Below are positions 60,672-64,000 of a stretch of DNA of 64,000 bases, in pieces. Source of the stretch: Anaeramoeba flamelloides. Lineage: Eukaryota; Metamonada; Anaeramoebidae. A program made the position numbers and the translations under genes. Every line of letters starts with the position of its first letter. Position 1 is the first letter of the stretch. The stretch covers positions 6,262,001 to 6,326,000 of the forward strand of contig JANTQA010000057.1 in the NCBI GenBank assembly GCA_027625915.1, read 5' to 3'. The notes below the pieces were generated by a model that saw only the letters and a program-made list of their open reading frames with translations, was not told the origin of the DNA and ran no database searches.

Positions 60672-62509
60672 ATTAGTTATTGGATCACAATTATTGACTT
60701 TGTTAATTCACTATATAATATGTATATAATCTTTATCATAAGGTCAAAATTATTTTTTAATACATTACATTTTTTATAAGATAAATTTTGAAAATTCAAT
60801 ATATCGAACTTTTTAAGAATTAATTATTATAGATAAAATCCCTTTATAACCAAAAAGGATTCAGAAAAAATCTATTAATACCTGATAATAAAATAATATA
60901 AATTTGAATTTACTTTAATTTAAAATATTAGGAAAAAATGAAATTGGATTGAATCTTTGGGGAAAAATTTAAAGAAATTTAATAAACAACCATTAAAATA
61001 TCCGATGTAATTTACATCCAAAATTCAAGAAATTAAATTTAAGATGATGAACGTTAAATAAAAAATATATGAAAAAGAAATAATTTTGCCTGAAATTCGA
61101 ATGTAGATGGTGTTTTTGTTGATTTTTTAGTTTAAGAAAAAAATTAAAAATATAAAAAAAAAGAGGGGAAAAAGAAAACAAAAAAACCTTCGAAAAAATA
61201 GCCAGAATTCATTACAAGAATTACCCATTTTGAAGCCACTAAATTTTTTTTTTTTAAAAAAAATCAATATTATTATTATTAATGAAGAAGAGGTAATTCC
61301 ATCATGCTTGACCGTAATTTAAATTTTTGAAAAAAAAATTAAACGAAAAACTATATAAAGTAGAGAAAAAAATACCTGAAATGAAAAAAATCTCTGACAA
61401 GATTTTTAATTGTGAATATTAGGAAAATTGTTTTGTAATTTCTTTTATTTAAAATCAAATCCTTTTTATAAGATTCGAACTTTTAAAATTATAACTAACC
61501 TACTTATTAGAATCATGATTAATGAAACCACACTTGTTCAAAACAACATTCAATCAATCATAAAACAAGAATAAAAATTATCATTTTCCAAACTCTAGCA
61601 AACATTGATAAATGTTGATTTTTTTAAAAAAAAAATCGATCTACTTATTTCATCAAACAAAAAATTGGATATTCTCGAGATACACCACTTTAATCAACTT
61701 TGGGTAGATTTATTATTTTGTTCAGAAAATATTTGTTTATTAATAAAAAGGATTTGATTGTATATATTAGAAATTACACAACAATTTTCCAAATACTCAC
61801 TAAAAAAATTGTTCAAGATTATTTACATGCCCAGTAACTATTTTCCTAGAGTATATATCATAATGATTCATAGAATGTAAATACCCAAATAATCTTTAAG
61901 ATTGAAAAAGTAAAAAAAAAAAAAAAATGATAAAAAATTATTTATATTAAAAAAATAACAAGCAATTCGTAAAAACAAAAAAAAAATAAAAAAATATTAT
62001 TTTGAATTTAAGACCAAAAAATGGAAGCCACTATACATTTAGTTTATTTAATTTAATTTTAAATTGATTATAAAAATTCATTTTAGATTGTTATAATTTT
62101 TTTCTTTCTTTCTTATTTTTTTTGATATGATTTACTTTGACTAGTTTGGATTTTTTATCTTTAGTTTTACTTTTTTATTTTCAAATGACTACATACTTTT
62201 ATTTTTCAGGGTCTAATAATTAGTTAGTAACCACTGTATTTTTTCCCTTTTCTATCACTTCTTCCAAATACAAAAAAAATAGTAAAGGGTTACAAGAAAA
62301 AAAAATAATAAAATAATGAATATTTTTTAAAAGTTGTTGGTCAAAATAAATTGTATTAAAAGGGTAATAGTAAAAAAATAAGTTTTTAGTATTTTTTAGA
62401 GTCTAATACCAATTAAATATCAATAAATGTATGGTAAACTATCAATCTCGATAAATCAACACTAAAAAAAGCCAATATAATAGAAAAACTTGTTAAAAAG
62501 TGCCATTAA
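60672..62509. other. Gene-free AT-rich region
   Basis: At 62030-62350 lies the decayed partner of the 45590 repeat (AGTAACCACTGTATTTTTTC, CACTTCTTCCAAATA). Otherwise only short A/T runs are seen; the open frames lack motifs. Confidence 0.45.
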
Positions 62510-62720
62510 AATTTCAATTTAAATCATTACCAAGTATAATTTTTAACACAACTGTGTTAATTTAAAGTTTCACTCTTGTTTCTATTTGAGATCTCCAAGA
62601 TTATTTTTTTCACTTTTTTTTCAAATTAGTTCTTTTTAATCTCAAAAATATTACAAATTTCTGATATTGTCAGATATAAAGGCTATTAAAACAATCAAAA
62701 ATTCGATTAAATTGATAATA
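62510..62720. repeat. Decayed copy of the 49400-49790 repeat
   Basis: TTTGAGATCTCCAAGATTAT, a TTCAAATTAGTTCTTTTTAATC box and TCGATTAAATTG follow the order of 49640-49790. Similarity is low. Confidence 0.35.
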
Positions 62721-63221
62721 TTTTGGAACGAAAAAAATTGTTTCGAATTGAATAAATTTATTCATTAGAATATTTCAAAAAAGTAAATTGTAATTTTTTC
62801 TTCAAAATTTACTTTTTTTCAATTTATAATTCTATACGAGATTGAGAAACTTTGAATTAAGCATTTTTTTTTCTTATTTATCTTTTTTTCATTGAGATCC
62901 TTTGATTTTTTTACATTAATTCGAAAGCTTGTTATTTGGTTTCTGGCAATGATTTTTTTTGTTTAATTTTTATAATTGAATTTTTTTCAGATGAGATACA
63001 GTTAATTTTTTTTTTTTTATTAATTTGAATTTTTTTAATATTAAAAAGGGATAATTTCAAATATAATTTTGGTTTCATCCCACTCCTTGAGTATGGATCA
63101 AAACTAAAGTAAGTTCCTTGACCTAAAATTAAAAATTTTACAATAGGAAAAATCTAAAATAAATTTATTCCTAAAAAAGTGAGACAAAATTAAGGTTTTC
63201 AATCCCCGAAATTCAATAATA

Positions 63222-63471
63222 GATTATCTTGTATTTGGTGTAAGTTTACTAGTTATTTTGGTACTTGGTTGATAATCTTGGGATTGTTATGGGTGTAAAT
63301 ATAGGTCCCAAAAGTGTAATTTTGTCAATTTTTTTTTTTTTTTTTTCCAAATATGAATTTGAAGAGTGTAAGAAACATAGATTGGGAAGTATTTTTTTAA
63401 TAAAAAATGAGTTTTATGAATGTGAATTAGAATATTTATTTACCTTTTGGTCTAATCAATTACCTGAAATG

Positions 63472-63504
<33 letters not shown>

Positions 63505-63735
63505 TATAAAGGAGCCAAATAAAACCAATAACTAAAAATTTCAAAGCGACCCACGAAACATATTTTTTTATTAACTTACCTTCCAACCTATTAATCTTAC
63601 ACTCTTCAAATTCGGATTTAGAAAAAAAAAATAAAAAAAATTGACAAAATTACGCTTTTGGAACCACTATTAAAACCCATACTAATCCCAAGATCGATAA
63701 ATTAAGAACTAAAATATCATTAAGTTACACCCAAT
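63222..63735. repeat. Long inverted repeat (~510 bp) around an (AT)n core
   Basis: Arms 63222-63398 and 63568-63735 are complements over about 170 bp. Shared boxes are ATCTTGGGATTNNTATGGGT, AAAAGYGTAATTTTGTCAAT and GAATTTGAAGAGTGTAAGA. The ~170-bp spacer includes an (AT)12 at about 63474-63498. A plus-strand frame (63265-63522) crosses the left arm but has no known motif. Confidence 0.65.
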
Positions 63736-63887
63736 ACACAATAATCTTTTTTTCATTCTTCCATTATCGTAAACCGTAATTTCTAGAAGAAAAAAAAAAA
63801 ATATTGATCCCTCATAAATTGGATAAATTATAAAAATATTTAATACAAAAACGATCCCTAATTTAAAATATATACACAGAATTAATT

Positions 63888-64000
63888 AGTTAACCTTCAA
63901 AATTGATTTGAATTTAGATATACTCTTGAACAGTCAATTAGATGTCATATTGGAACAAGTAGAAAAAAAGTGGTTTGGGTTTGATTGGTAATCGAAGTTT
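63888..64000. repeat. Dispersed repeat, copy 2 (partner at 1190-1320), cut by window end
   Basis: GTTAACCTTCAAAATTGATT, CAATTAGATGTCATA and TTGGAACAAGTAGAAAAAAA follow the order of copy 1. It is truncated by the end of the window. Confidence 0.45.

Overview
The window is nuclear DNA from a very AT-rich unicellular eukaryote. It has spliced genes with GT..AG introns, long Asn-, Lys- and acid-rich stretches, poly-T-rich introns and many small transposons. All genes read with the standard code. The gene set (CAND1, STRIP, TMEM181, a Slo-type K+ channel, an RGS-DUF547 protein, an E2F-like factor) is purely eukaryotic. My best guess from memory is an amoeboid protist such as Anaeramoeba, but the sequence alone does not settle the lineage. 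No tRNA, rRNA, CRISPR array, or retrovirus- or virus-like element was seen.

Layout, left to right. (1) 1-5.9 kb: repeats, a small secreted AttH/CrtC-like gene (-) and short inverted-repeat elements. (2) 5.9-13.7 kb: a STRIP (striatin-interacting protein, STRIPAK complex) gene (+), split by a 5.26-kb intron that holds LINE remnants. (3) 16.5-22.7 kb: CAND1 (-), five exons, 1309 codons, exact in every splice phase. (4) 25.9-27.2 kb: RGS+DUF547 protein (-). (5) 30.4-31.4 kb: a coiled-coil protein (-). (6) 32-36 kb: LINE and DNA-transposon remnants. (7) 36.9-41 kb: an E2F/DP-like winged-helix gene (+). A Mutator-like transposon (42.3-44.3 kb) and a possible orphan last exon (46.1 kb) follow. (8) 48.1-53.1 kb: TMEM181-like membrane protein (+) with a 3.1-kb intron. 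(9) 53.3-54.7 kb: nested small DNA transposons. (10) 55.9-59.7 kb: a single-exon Slo/BK-like potassium channel (-) with a pure AAC poly-Asn tract. (11) 59.7-64 kb: no gene, but near-perfect palindromic elements.

The host genes form no pathway together. They cover ubiquitin-ligase exchange (CAND1), phosphatase/kinase scaffolding (STRIP), G-protein signalling (RGS), transcription (E2F-like) and membrane transport or sorting (Slo, TMEM181). The recurring theme is architectural: each multi-exon gene mixes introns of about 100-250 nt with one intron of 2-5 kb, and nearly every interspersed element in the genic parts sits in these long introns.

The most unusual structure is a repeat that recurs at least seven times. 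It consists of an array of 10-bp units (consensus about GGCACTYKAC) followed by several hairpins bounded by GTTAG/CTAAC. In three copies it is joined at the same point to a degenerate LINE reading frame, so it looks like the structured 3' end of a LINE family whose other copies are 5'-truncated.
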